Shown here in pieces: positions 35,501 to 43,028 of a stretch of 44,005 nucleotides of DNA. Positions within the stretch are counted from its first letter, which is position 1. Every line of letters begins with the position of its first letter. The notes under the pieces were generated by a model. The model did not search any database, was not told where the DNA came from, and saw nothing but the letters and a program-made list of their open reading frames with translations. A program made the position numbers and the translations under genes. Source of the stretch: an uncultured Saprospiraceae bacterium (GTDB lineage Bacteria; Bacteroidota; Bacteroidia; Chitinophagales; Saprospiraceae); contig CAKZVK010000013.1 in NCBI GenBank assembly GCA_937921825.1, forward strand, positions 1 to 44,005, given 5' to 3'.

Positions 35501-36928
35501 ATGATAAAGAAAGTAGGATTATTACTAGGACCACTTTTCTTTATCATATTCTATAACCTGCCCTTCGTATTACTTAATCCTCAGGCGGATAAAATAATTG
35601 CAGTAGCCCTATGGATGGTCATTTGGTGGATCACTGAGACAGTCTCTATTTCTGTCACAGCCCTGATTCCACTGACTATATTTCCTTTGCTAGATATTAT
35701 GGACATGAAGGCCGTAGCGGCTAGTTACGGTAGTCCTATTGTATTTCTCTTCTTTGGTGGTTTCATCATGGCGCTGGCTCTCGAGAAAGTCAACTTACAT
35801 AAGCGGATAGCCCTCAACATTATAAAGCTAACTGGTACGACTCCGGATAAAGTTATCTTAGGTTTTATGCTCGCCACTGCTCTCTTGAGTATGTGGATTA
35901 GCAATACTGCGACGACTGTTGTCATGTTACCTATAGCCCTCTCTGTCATATCCCTACTCATTCACGATGAAGATGGATTTACTTCCAAAGACAAGAACTT
36001 TGCATTAGCCCTGATGTTGGGCATTGCTTATTCCGCTAACGTAGGAGGTATATCCACCATCATAGGTACGCCACCCAATACTGTCTTGGTTGGATTTCTA
36101 GAGCAGGAATATCAGATGGATATTTCGTTTTTGAAATGGATGCTCGTCGGTGTTCCTTTCAGTGCTTTGCTGCTTGCGATTATCTACTTTGTGTTAGTCA
36201 AATTAGTATACCCTAACGGCTTAGGAGCAATGTCAGGTGCTGATAAGATTATCAAAACCAAACTCACAGAACTAGGACCCATGCAAGCAACAGAAAAAAG
36301 AGTCTTAGCTATATTTCTAGTGACAATGCTCTTATGGATCACCCGTTCATTTATAAATGACTGGCTCCCTTTTATCAAACTCTCTGATGCAGGCATAAGT
36401 ATGTTAGCAGCTTTCGCTCTATTTGCTTTACCCTTTAATTTCGGAAAGCACATCTTTATTCTAGACTGGAAAGACACCACTAGAATACCTTGGGGAATAC
36501 TTATACTCTTTGGCGGGGGGCTAGCATTGGCTAGTGGCTTATCTCAGGCAGGAGTCATTGACTTCATTGGAAATTCCGTCGCAGAGAACAAAACCTTAAC
36601 GGCAGGAGTTGTAGGTGCTCTCTTGATCGTCATTATGCTTTTTATGACAGAGCTGATGAGTAATGTAGCCTTAGTCGCCATCTTTGCTCCAGTGATTGCA
36701 GGTATTGCTATAGGTTTAAATATGGAAATGATGACCCTACTTATTCCTATTGCCATGGCCTCCAGTTGTGCCTTTATGTTACCGATGGCCACACCTCCTA
36801 ATGCGATCGTCTTTGCTAGTGGTCACATCAAAGTACATGAGATGGCAAAAGCCGGATTTGTACTGAATGTAATTTCGGTACTCATTATTATTCTATTTAT
36901 GAATTTTGTTATTCCGATTATATTTTAG
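35501..36928 (+). CDS. DASS (SLC13) family sodium/anion symporter
   Basis: A 475-residue inner-membrane transporter with about 11-12 helices. It has the two SNT-type ion/substrate motifs of the family: ISNTATTVVMLP with GTPPNTV in the first half, and MSNVALVAIFAP with ATPPNAIV in the second. Relatives import dicarboxylates, sulfate or phosphate with Na+. The sequence does not settle the anion; given the sulfur operon 3 kb away, sulfate or sulfite is possible but unproven. Confidence 0.92.
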   Translation: MIKKVGLLLGPLFFIIFYNLPFVLLNPQADKIIAVALWMVIWWITETVSISVTALIPLTIFPLLDIMDMKAVAASYGSPIVFLFFGGFIMALALEKVNLHKRIALNIIKLTGTTPDKVILGFMLATALLSMWISNTATTVVMLPIALSVISLLIHDEDGFTSKDKNFALALMLGIAYSANVGGISTIIGTPPNTVLVGFLEQEYQMDISFLKWMLVGVPFSALLLAIIYFVLVKLVYPNGLGAMSGADKIIKTKLTELGPMQATEKRVLAIFLVTMLLWITRSFINDWLPFIKLSDAGISMLAAFALFALPFNFGKHIFILDWKDTTRIPWGILILFGGGLALASGLSQAGVIDFIGNSVAENKTLTAGVVGALLIVIMLFMTELMSNVALVAIFAPVIAGIAIGLNMEMMTLLIPIAMASSCAFMLPMATPPNAIVFASGHIKVHEMAKAGFVLNVISVLIIILFMNFVIPIIF

Positions 36929-36968
36929 TTATCAGTAAGTCAAGGAAAATAAAACAAAGTAGCAAATT

Positions 36969-36990
36969 GTTAACTTTATAGTTAACTTTG
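36969..36990 (+). promoter_or_regulatory. HigBA promoter with direct repeat
   Basis: GTTAACTTT occurs twice, at 36969-36977 and 36981-36989. The second copy makes the -7 box TAACTTTG (36983-36990), a match at all fixed bases. The GTG of the toxin lies 5 bases later, so the message is probably leaderless. The repeat could bind the antitoxin. No clear -33 box is seen. Confidence 0.5.
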
Positions 36991-36994
36991 AATT

Positions 36995-37345
36995 GTGACA
37001 AATAAAAGAGACATAATATTCTATAAGCAGTATTTTCCCAAATTCTTTGCAGAACAACCTATATCAGTCAAAGAAAAGATAGCATATGTCTTTAAAGTTG
37101 TAAGAACTGTCGAGAAGGTCCCTGAAAAGTTTCTTAGGCACCTTACAGACACCGACGGATTATATGAAATGCGAATAGAAGTCAAATCAAACGCTTATAG
37201 AATATTTTGTTGTTTTGACAAGGGTAAACTAATTGTACTATTCAATGCATTTCAAAAGAAAACACAAAAGACAGATAGAAGAGAAATTAGAAAAGCAATA
37301 AAACTAAAAGATGAGTACTTCAAAAACAAAGGTCAAGAAAAGTAA
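36995..37345 (+). CDS. higB: HigB-like toxin (RelE/ParE superfamily, Gp49-type)
   Basis: A 116-residue toxin of the HigB/Gp49 (DUF891) type. It is a basic protein with the LYEMRIEVKSNAYRIFCCFD and LIVLFNAFQKKTQKT segments typical of the RelE-fold mRNA interferase family, and a Lys-rich C-terminus. It is expected to cut mRNA on the ribosome unless bound by the antitoxin. It starts with GTG and precedes and overlaps the antitoxin gene by 35 bp, the usual toxin-first order of hig modules. Base composition here is visibly richer in A+T than in neighbouring genes, suggesting transfer. Confidence 0.88.
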   Translation: MTNKRDIIFYKQYFPKFFAEQPISVKEKIAYVFKVVRTVEKVPEKFLRHLTDTDGLYEMRIEVKSNAYRIFCCFDKGKLIVLFNAFQKKTQKTDRREIRKAIKLKDEYFKNKGQEK

Positions 37346-37646
37346 AAAGGATAAAATTCTTGAAACACAAAATGTTGATGAATTATTAGATGTACAATTC
37401 GGAAAAATTGGAACAAAAGGCAGAGATGATTTTGAAGAAAAGGCCCAATACTTTGTTATATCTGAAATGCTAAAAGAAGCACGTAAAGAGGCAAATCTTA
37501 CTCAAGAACAACTTGCAAACAAAGTAGGAACAAAGAAAAGCTATATATCAAGGCTTGAAAATGGCAAATGTGACATTCAACTGTCAACACTATATAGAAT
37601 ATTTGAGTCAGGGTTAGGGCGAAAAATAAATTTGCTGATTGGGTAA
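37311..37646 (+). CDS. higA: HigA-like antitoxin (XRE family)
   Basis: A 111-residue antitoxin with a basic N-terminus (toxin-binding or flexible) and a Cro/CI-type helix-turn-helix in the C-terminal half (ARKEANLTQEQLANKVGTKKSYISRLENGK). It neutralises the upstream HigB toxin and represses its own promoter. It starts inside the toxin gene, giving coupled translation. It is intact by sequence. Confidence 0.88.
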   Translation: MSTSKTKVKKSKKDKILETQNVDELLDVQFGKIGTKGRDDFEEKAQYFVISEMLKEARKEANLTQEQLANKVGTKKSYISRLENGKCDIQLSTLYRIFESGLGRKINLLIG

Positions 37647-37744
37647 ATGAAGACCTACTGACAACAAGCGACGAGGATGATCATAGTCTACGACTACGAC
37701 ACCTATCGCCGATCCGTTATATAGATGTAAAAAAATCAAACAAC

Positions 37745-37942
37745 ATGAGTAGACCTTACATTCTCCTCTTCATTTTAGTAACAGCTTCCTGAAAAAATGA
37801 CTTAATTTATTTCGAAGAAGAGGATGGAATATGGGTAGAAGAGTTAAAGCACATAGAAGTTGACAGCACAATAAACAAATGCAATATTGACAATCGAATT
37901 TACAAGCCAGAAGTTGAATACATTATAACTACTTCCAAATAA
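37745..37942 (+). pseudogene. broken small lipoprotein gene (in-frame TGA at lipobox Cys)
   Basis: Reading from ATG 37745 gives MSRPYILLFILVTAS, then TGA (37790-37792), then KNDLIYFEEEDGIWVEE and so on, in frame to a TAA at 37940-37942. The hydrophobic N-terminus and TAS followed by TGA look exactly like a lipobox whose Cys (TGC/TGT) has become TGA. Without the stop this would be a 65-residue lipoprotein. The later codons are still open and protein-like, so the change is recent or a sequencing error. The family is unknown. Confidence 0.6.
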
Positions 37943-38088
37943 AAAACAGAGAAAATAATTAGGTTGTAATATCCTTCGTATCAAAGGGCAGCAGCATGTA
38001 GCCTGCTAGAGTAGCTCATACAGCTTTCACTGAAAAATTAGAGCATCTATCTTCTAGTATCCAAAACAGCAGGAACCAAACTAGCATA

Positions 38089-38136
38089 ATGTTTGTATAT
38101 AGAAACATATATTGTATAATTGTTTTCATATAGAAA
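38089..38136 (+). promoter_or_regulatory. two palindromic operators before hipB
   Basis: ATGTTT-N8-AAACAT (38089-38108) and TTTC-ATATA-GAAA (38124-38136) share the core ATATAGAAA and lie 31 bp apart (three helical turns) just upstream of the hipB ATG. They fit HipB-type dimeric repressor sites that autoregulate the module. Confidence 0.55.
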
Positions 38137-38140
38137 TGTT

Positions 38141-38455
38141 ATGAAGTCTAGAAAGTCCATCTTATTGCCGAAAGAACGTCAAATATTACTTGAATTGGGT
38201 GAAAACATAAAGCTTGCCCGGCTAAGACGACGATTGACAACAGAGCAGTTATCAGAAAGAGCAAACATTGGTAGATCTACTTTGTGGCATGTCGAGAAAG
38301 GAAGTAATCACATTAGTATAGGTATCTACTTACAAGTGCTATCCGCGCTTGGTCTAGCAGACGATCTGAAGCAAATTGCAATAGATGACACTTTAGGACG
38401 GAAGCTACAGGATGCAAAACTGAAAACACCAAAACGAATAAAGAAGCCGAAGTGA
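38141..38455 (+). CDS. hipB: HipB-like antitoxin (XRE family)
   Basis: A 104-residue regulator with a Cro/CI helix-turn-helix (LGENIKLARLRRRLTTEQLSERANIGRSTLWHVEKG) and a basic C-terminal tail. It is expected to bind the HipA kinase and repress the operon. The ATG at 38141 is preferred; an upstream TTG at 38120 would put the start inside the operator. Its stop overlaps the hipA GTG (GTGA). Confidence 0.88.
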   Translation: MKSRKSILLPKERQILLELGENIKLARLRRRLTTEQLSERANIGRSTLWHVEKGSNHISIGIYLQVLSALGLADDLKQIAIDDTLGRKLQDAKLKTPKRIKKPK

Positions 38456-39711
38456 AAGAAATCTTGGTGTATGCAGATTGGATGGAATTAGGTGGGCCAC
38501 ACCGGATGGGAACTCTCAAGGTAGAACAACTAAGAGGAAAAGAAATATTTTCATTTGAATACCATAAGGAATGGCTCAAAAGTGGGAAAGCACTGCAATT
38601 AGATCCTGATCTTAAACTCTTTACAGGGCCACAATACTTGGGAGATGAGAAGCCAAACTTTGGCCTCTTTCTAGATTCTTCACCCGATCGATGGGGTCGC
38701 GTTTTGATGAAAAGACGTGAAGCATACAATGCAAGAAAAGAAGAGAGAAGATCAAATCCGCTATTTGAATCTGATTTTTTACTTGGCGTCAATGACGAAA
38801 CAAGAATGGGCGCCTTACGATTTAAGTTGGATGAAGGTGGAGAATTCTTAGATGTAAATGCGGAAATGCCTACCCCTCCCCTGAGCAGTATAAGGGAACT
38901 CGAACAAGCGAGCCTCAAATATGAAGAAGATGATTTTATAGATGACACTAAAGCCAAAGAATGGCTGAGACTACTGATGGCTCCTGGTTCTTCGCTAGGT
39001 GGTGCCAGACCCAAAGCCAATGTAGTGGACCCCAATGGCAACCTCTTGATTGCAAAATTTCCCAGTAAAAATGACGAAAGAGACAGTGGGGCATGGGAAT
39101 TTATCTGCTATCGGATGGCAACGGACTTTGAGATCAGAATGGCCTCATGTAGAGCAGAAATATATTCCACAGCTCAACATACTTTCCTAACCCAACGCTT
39201 TGATCGATCAGGGAGTGATCGATTTCATTTTGCATCTGCGATGACACTATTGGGCTACAGAGATGGGTACGATCACAAAGAAGGTGGATCCTACCTTGAT
39301 CTTGTGCAGTTAATAGAACAATATGGCGCTGATCCTACAGCAGATATTAGAGAACTGTGGAGACGCATCGTGTTTTCAGTAGCCGTTTCCAATACAGACG
39401 ATCACCTTCGCAATCATGGCTTCTTACTTTTACCGAATGGAGGATGGAAACTGAGTCCAGCCTACGATATCAATCCGATTCCTGATGGCTATGGCCTGAG
39501 CCTTAATATTGATGAAGAGGATAATAGCCTCAGTTTTGAACTTTGTATGCAAGTACATCCATACTTCAGATGGAAAGAGAACGAAGCCATTGAGGAGATA
39601 GAAAAGATAAAAAAAATCCGAAACACCTGGACTCAACGTGCAAAAGAACTGAAAATCAATAGAACAGAAATAGAATCAGTGAGACCTGCCTTCGAAAAAG
39701 GAGTCTTATAA
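38452..39711 (+). CDS. hipA: HipA-like Ser/Thr kinase toxin
   Basis: A 419-residue toxin kinase, full length. It has an N-terminal Couple_HipA domain, a Ser-containing loop at S180-S181 (SSLGGARPKANV, where the paralogous E. coli Ser150 self-phosphorylates), an ATP Lys in LLIAKFPS, the catalytic motif D316-D317-H318-x-x-N321 (NTDDHLRNHGF) and the metal motif YDINP. Such toxins phosphorylate glutamyl-tRNA synthetase in known cases. Conserved catalytic residues suggest activity. It starts with GTG, overlapping hipB by four bases. Confidence 0.92.
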   Translation: MKEILVYADWMELGGPHRMGTLKVEQLRGKEIFSFEYHKEWLKSGKALQLDPDLKLFTGPQYLGDEKPNFGLFLDSSPDRWGRVLMKRREAYNARKEERRSNPLFESDFLLGVNDETRMGALRFKLDEGGEFLDVNAEMPTPPLSSIRELEQASLKYEEDDFIDDTKAKEWLRLLMAPGSSLGGARPKANVVDPNGNLLIAKFPSKNDERDSGAWEFICYRMATDFEIRMASCRAEIYSTAQHTFLTQRFDRSGSDRFHFASAMTLLGYRDGYDHKEGGSYLDLVQLIEQYGADPTADIRELWRRIVFSVAVSNTDDHLRNHGFLLLPNGGWKLSPAYDINPIPDGYGLSLNIDEEDNSLSFELCMQVHPYFRWKENEAIEEIEKIKKIRNTWTQRAKELKINRTEIESVRPAFEKGVL

Positions 39712-39778
39712 CAAAAACTGTGTATCCTTTATATTACCTAGAGGTTCTGATCATGCTCTGCTCACCCCATATTCCCCT

Positions 39779-39855
39779 AAAGGGTATCCTTGACACGGGC
39801 TGAGATTCTCCCTTCGGGGAGTTAGAGGGTAAGAATGGCAATGCTGAGATTGGAG
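39779..39855 (+). promoter_or_regulatory. TPP-riboswitch-like segment, probably decayed or coincidental
   Basis: AAGGGTATCCTTGACACGGG with GGGCTGAGAT at 39797-39806 resembles the 5' half (P1-P3 and the CUGAGA loop) of thiamine pyrophosphate riboswitches. A C(TTCG)G hairpin follows at 39808-39821, and a second GCTGAGAT at 39843-39850. The 3' half with its CCTGA and GNAGGGA elements is missing. The remainder of the 39712-39934 gap holds nothing else evident except the promoter near its end. Confidence 0.25.
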
Positions 39856-39897
39856 CTCTTAAGATACCTCCTCACCAACCATAATTATCCCCAATTT

Positions 39898-39929
39898 TTA
39901 GAAATTAACTAGTAATAATTCTAACTTAG
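39898..39929 (+). promoter_or_regulatory. promoter of the sulfur operon
   Basis: TTAG (39898-39901), a 20-base spacer and TAACTTAG (39922-39929) match the Bacteroidota pattern with one mismatch in each box. The ATG starts five bases later, implying a nearly leaderless message. Confidence 0.5.
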
Positions 39930-39934
39930 AATCT

Positions 39935-41353
39935 ATGAAGAACGTAGAACAGATATACACCAATTGCCTGGCTCAGGGATCTTACTTTATTGAGTCTAAT
40001 GGTGAGGCGGCTGTTATAGATCCGCTGAGAGAAAGTGCGCCATATATCGCAAGAGCCAAAGAAAAAGGGGTTAAGATAAAATACATATTCGAAACCCATT
40101 TTCACGCTGATTTTGTTTCTGGCCACTTAGATCTAGCCAAGAAAACAGGGGCAACTATTGTATATGGCCCTACAGCCCAGACGGGCTTCGCTAAGCATGA
40201 GGCTAAGGATGGAGAAGAATTCAAAGTAGGAAAATTAACTTTTAGAGTATTGCATACTCCTGGGCATACCCCCGAGAGTACTACTTACCTTCTCCTAGAT
40301 GAGAACGGAAAAGAACATGCCATATTCACAGGAGACACTTTATTCATCGGTGATGTAGGCAGACCTGACCTTGCGCAAAAAGCCACGAACCTTACACAAG
40401 AGGATCTTGCAGGTTGGTTGTTTGATAGTCTGCGTAATAAGATCATGCCTCTGCCAGATGACGTTATAGTGTACCCTGCACATGGTGCAGGCTCTGCCTG
40501 TGGTAAGAATATGAGTTCTGAAACCTGGGACCTACTAGGCAACCAAAAGAAAACAAATTATGCCCTTAGAGCAGATATGACCAGAGATGAATTCATCCGA
40601 GAAGTCACAGATGGTCTAATGGCACCACCTCAATACTTTTCTAAAAATGCACAACTGAATAAGGGCGGTTACGAAAGTTTTGATCAAGCCATGGAAAAAG
40701 GTATGAGAGCTTTAGATGTAACGACTTTCAAAAATCAACTAGCTGACAAAGATGTTCTTTTACTAGATGTCAGAAGTAGATGGGATTTTGTCAAGGAACA
40801 CATTCCAGGATCACTTTTTATAGGCCTTGACGGAAGCTTTGCACCGTGGGTGGGAGCACTGGTTCTAAATTTAGATCAGAAAATTCTACTGGTTGTAGAT
40901 AAAGGCAGAGAAGAGGAAGCAGTGAGAAGATTAGCGAGAGTGGGTTACGATAATGCTATAGGATATCTAGATGGTGGCTTAGAGGCATGGAAGAAAGCAG
41001 GAGAAAAAACGGCAAAGCTGGAGACCATCACCGTAGAAGAATTTATAGAACAACAAAAGAATTCTGATAAAGCAGTGCTAGATGTCAGGAAACCTGGAGA
41101 ATACAACTCTGCACATATTGCCAGTGCAGAAAATGTCCCTCTAGATTTCTTTAGAGAAACAGACCTAGCCAAAGTTCTAGATTCCGAAAAAGAATATTTT
41201 ATGCATTGCAGATCTGGGTACAGATCTACAGTCGCGGCCTCTATCTTGTTACAAAATGGCATTTCTAAGCTCACGAATGTCATTGGAAGCTTTGATACAA
41301 TAAAAGAATCTGATCTCAATATAGTAGGCAGTTGTCCTTCCCTAGTTTCTTAA
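39935..41353 (+). CDS. metallo-beta-lactamase-fold / double rhodanese protein (persulfide dioxygenase-like)
   Basis: A 472-residue cytosolic protein. The N-terminal metallo-beta-lactamase domain (about 1-240) has H55-x-H57-x-D59 (THFHAD), TPGHTPES, FTGDTLF and PAHGAGS motifs, as in ETHE1-like persulfide dioxygenases, which oxidise glutathione persulfide to sulfite. Two rhodanese domains follow. The first (about 265-360) has LLLDVRSRWDF but VVDKGREEE in place of the active-site Cys loop, so it is inactive. The second (about 370-465) has C425 in HCRSGYRS and should transfer sulfane sulfur. This fusion is well known in bacteria. It is the first gene of an operon with the FeS/NrfD and molybdopterin genes. 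Confidence 0.92.
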   Translation: MKNVEQIYTNCLAQGSYFIESNGEAAVIDPLRESAPYIARAKEKGVKIKYIFETHFHADFVSGHLDLAKKTGATIVYGPTAQTGFAKHEAKDGEEFKVGKLTFRVLHTPGHTPESTTYLLLDENGKEHAIFTGDTLFIGDVGRPDLAQKATNLTQEDLAGWLFDSLRNKIMPLPDDVIVYPAHGAGSACGKNMSSETWDLLGNQKKTNYALRADMTRDEFIREVTDGLMAPPQYFSKNAQLNKGGYESFDQAMEKGMRALDVTTFKNQLADKDVLLLDVRSRWDFVKEHIPGSLFIGLDGSFAPWVGALVLNLDQKILLVVDKGREEEAVRRLARVGYDNAIGYLDGGLEAWKKAGEKTAKLETITVEEFIEQQKNSDKAVLDVRKPGEYNSAHIASAENVPLDFFRETDLAKVLDSEKEYFMHCRSGYRSTVAASILLQNGISKLTNVIGSFDTIKESDLNIVGSCPSLVS

Positions 41354-41399
41354 TAATAAAAGTGTAACTTATCCCTTAATCCTCTGATCTAGCTGATAT

Positions 41400-43019
41400 A
41401 TGAAATATGGTTTTGTAATAGACAATAGAAAATGTATCGGCTGCCATGCTTGCACCACTGCTTGCAAATCAGAACATCAAGTACCCGTAGGCGTTAATAG
41501 AACCTGGGTAAAACAAGTGGAGAAAGGCACCTTCCCTGATACGAGAAGATTATTCTCCGTCATGAGGTGCAATCACTGCACGGATGCCCCCTGTGTCACT
41601 ATCTGCCCTACTGAAGCATTAAACATTAGGGAAGATGGTATTGTCGATTTTGACAAAGATCGATGCATCGGCTGTAAGTCTTGTATGCAAGCTTGCCCTT
41701 ATGATGCCTTATATATAGATCCAGAAACCCACACTGCTGCCAAGTGTAATTACTGTGCGAGCAGAATAGATGTCGGACTAGAACCTGCCTGTGTCAATGT
41801 ATGTCCAGAGCATGCCATCATATCCGGCGACATGGAAAACCCTCTTACAGAAATATCACAACTGCTCGCAAGAGAAGCTACCAAAGTCAGAAAACCTGAG
41901 AAGGGCACACAACCCAACTTATTCTATATAGATGCTGATGATGTCTCCCTTATCCCAACAGCGACTGAACAATCTGACGTCAGTCTCTGGGGGTCACAGG
42001 CACTAGGCGTCGGACACTTTGCTAAGCAAGCTGAAAAGATGGCCTTCAGTAATGATGATGTCATCGCCGAACTTATAAATCTTAATGGTGGTTACGAAAC
42101 CGAAGACGGCAATCAAGTGAAAGCGCCTAAGAGCATAGAATCAGTCATGGCGAAAGCCAAGCAAGTCTATAATACCCCACAGAAAGGCATCTTATGGGGT
42201 TGGGAAGTTTCTGCTTATGTATGGACTAAGGCCATTGCTGCAGGAATGCTATTAGTGCCAGTGTTAGCATTACTGATGGGTATGAAGACACTTACGTCCT
42301 CACTATGGACTGCAGGTTCTGCTATAGGCTTAATCTTCTTAACGCTTACTGGTATCCTCCTGATCAAAGACTTAGATCAACCCAAGCGATTTGCTTATGT
42401 GTTACTCAGACCTCAGTGGGATTCATGGCTGGTCAAAGGTGGTTATGCCATTACTGCCTATGGTGGACTGCTTGCCCTGATTTTAGGCCTTAATTTCCTA
42501 AGTGATAATTCTTCTCAGGTTCTATACTTTATCGCTGGAGCGATAGCTATAATAGTAGCAGTCTATACAGCCTTTCTTTTTGCCCAAGCCAAAGGAAGAG
42601 ATTTCTGGCAATCCCCTACTATGGCGGTGCACATGTTAGTACATTCATTTATGGCTGGAATAGCGGGCTACTTTTTTGTAAGTTGGGTACAGCAACTAGA
42701 TACTAATTGGCTGCAATATCTAAGTACAGCTGCTATTATTTCTATTCTCATAAATTTAGGGACGATGCTTATAGAACTGACTATGACTCACCCCACTCAG
42801 GATGCTAAGACTGTTGTCAATATGATCACTAAGGGTCGATACAAAAATTCATTTTGGATACTCACTATACTCATTGGCAATATTCTCCCCTTATTGTTAT
42901 TCGTATTCATGGAAGTCAGTCCTCTGACAGGCACTATTGCAGGTGTACTAATGCTCTTCGGCATTTATATCAATAATCATATCTGGGTAGAAGCCCCACA
43001 ACGCATTGCTCTCAGCTAA
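41400..43019 (+). CDS. fused 4Fe-4S electron-transfer and NrfD-like membrane subunit (PsrB-PsrC type)
   Basis: A 539-residue protein. The N-terminal part (about 1-165) is a four-cluster ferredoxin with C12/C15/C18/C22 (CIGCHACTTAC), a CNHC...C...C motif, CIGCKSCMQACPYDA and CNYC...CVNVCPEHA. The C-terminal part (about 255-535) has about eight transmembrane helices of the NrfD/PsrC family, starting WGWEVSAYVWTKAIAAG. In most sulfur or DMSO reductases these are two separate proteins. It passes electrons between the quinone pool and the catalytic subunit encoded next (9 bp downstream), and anchors it to the membrane. Confidence 0.92.
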   Translation: MKYGFVIDNRKCIGCHACTTACKSEHQVPVGVNRTWVKQVEKGTFPDTRRLFSVMRCNHCTDAPCVTICPTEALNIREDGIVDFDKDRCIGCKSCMQACPYDALYIDPETHTAAKCNYCASRIDVGLEPACVNVCPEHAIISGDMENPLTEISQLLAREATKVRKPEKGTQPNLFYIDADDVSLIPTATEQSDVSLWGSQALGVGHFAKQAEKMAFSNDDVIAELINLNGGYETEDGNQVKAPKSIESVMAKAKQVYNTPQKGILWGWEVSAYVWTKAIAAGMLLVPVLALLMGMKTLTSSLWTAGSAIGLIFLTLTGILLIKDLDQPKRFAYVLLRPQWDSWLVKGGYAITAYGGLLALILGLNFLSDNSSQVLYFIAGAIAIIVAVYTAFLFAQAKGRDFWQSPTMAVHMLVHSFMAGIAGYFFVSWVQQLDTNWLQYLSTAAIISILINLGTMLIELTMTHPTQDAKTVVNMITKGRYKNSFWILTILIGNILPLLLFVFMEVSPLTGTIAGVLMLFGIYINNHIWVEAPQRIALS

Positions 43020-43028
43020 TCCCCTACT

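Noticed and set aside
38313-39041. - strand ORF (242 codons) across hipB and hipA
   Set aside because: It lies opposite the well-supported hipBA genes and has Ser/Leu-rich composition without motifs.
39753-39803. 16-codon ORF as a leader peptide of the sulfur operon
   Set aside because: It has no run of one amino acid and no terminator after it, and its stop lies in the TPP-like segment by chance.
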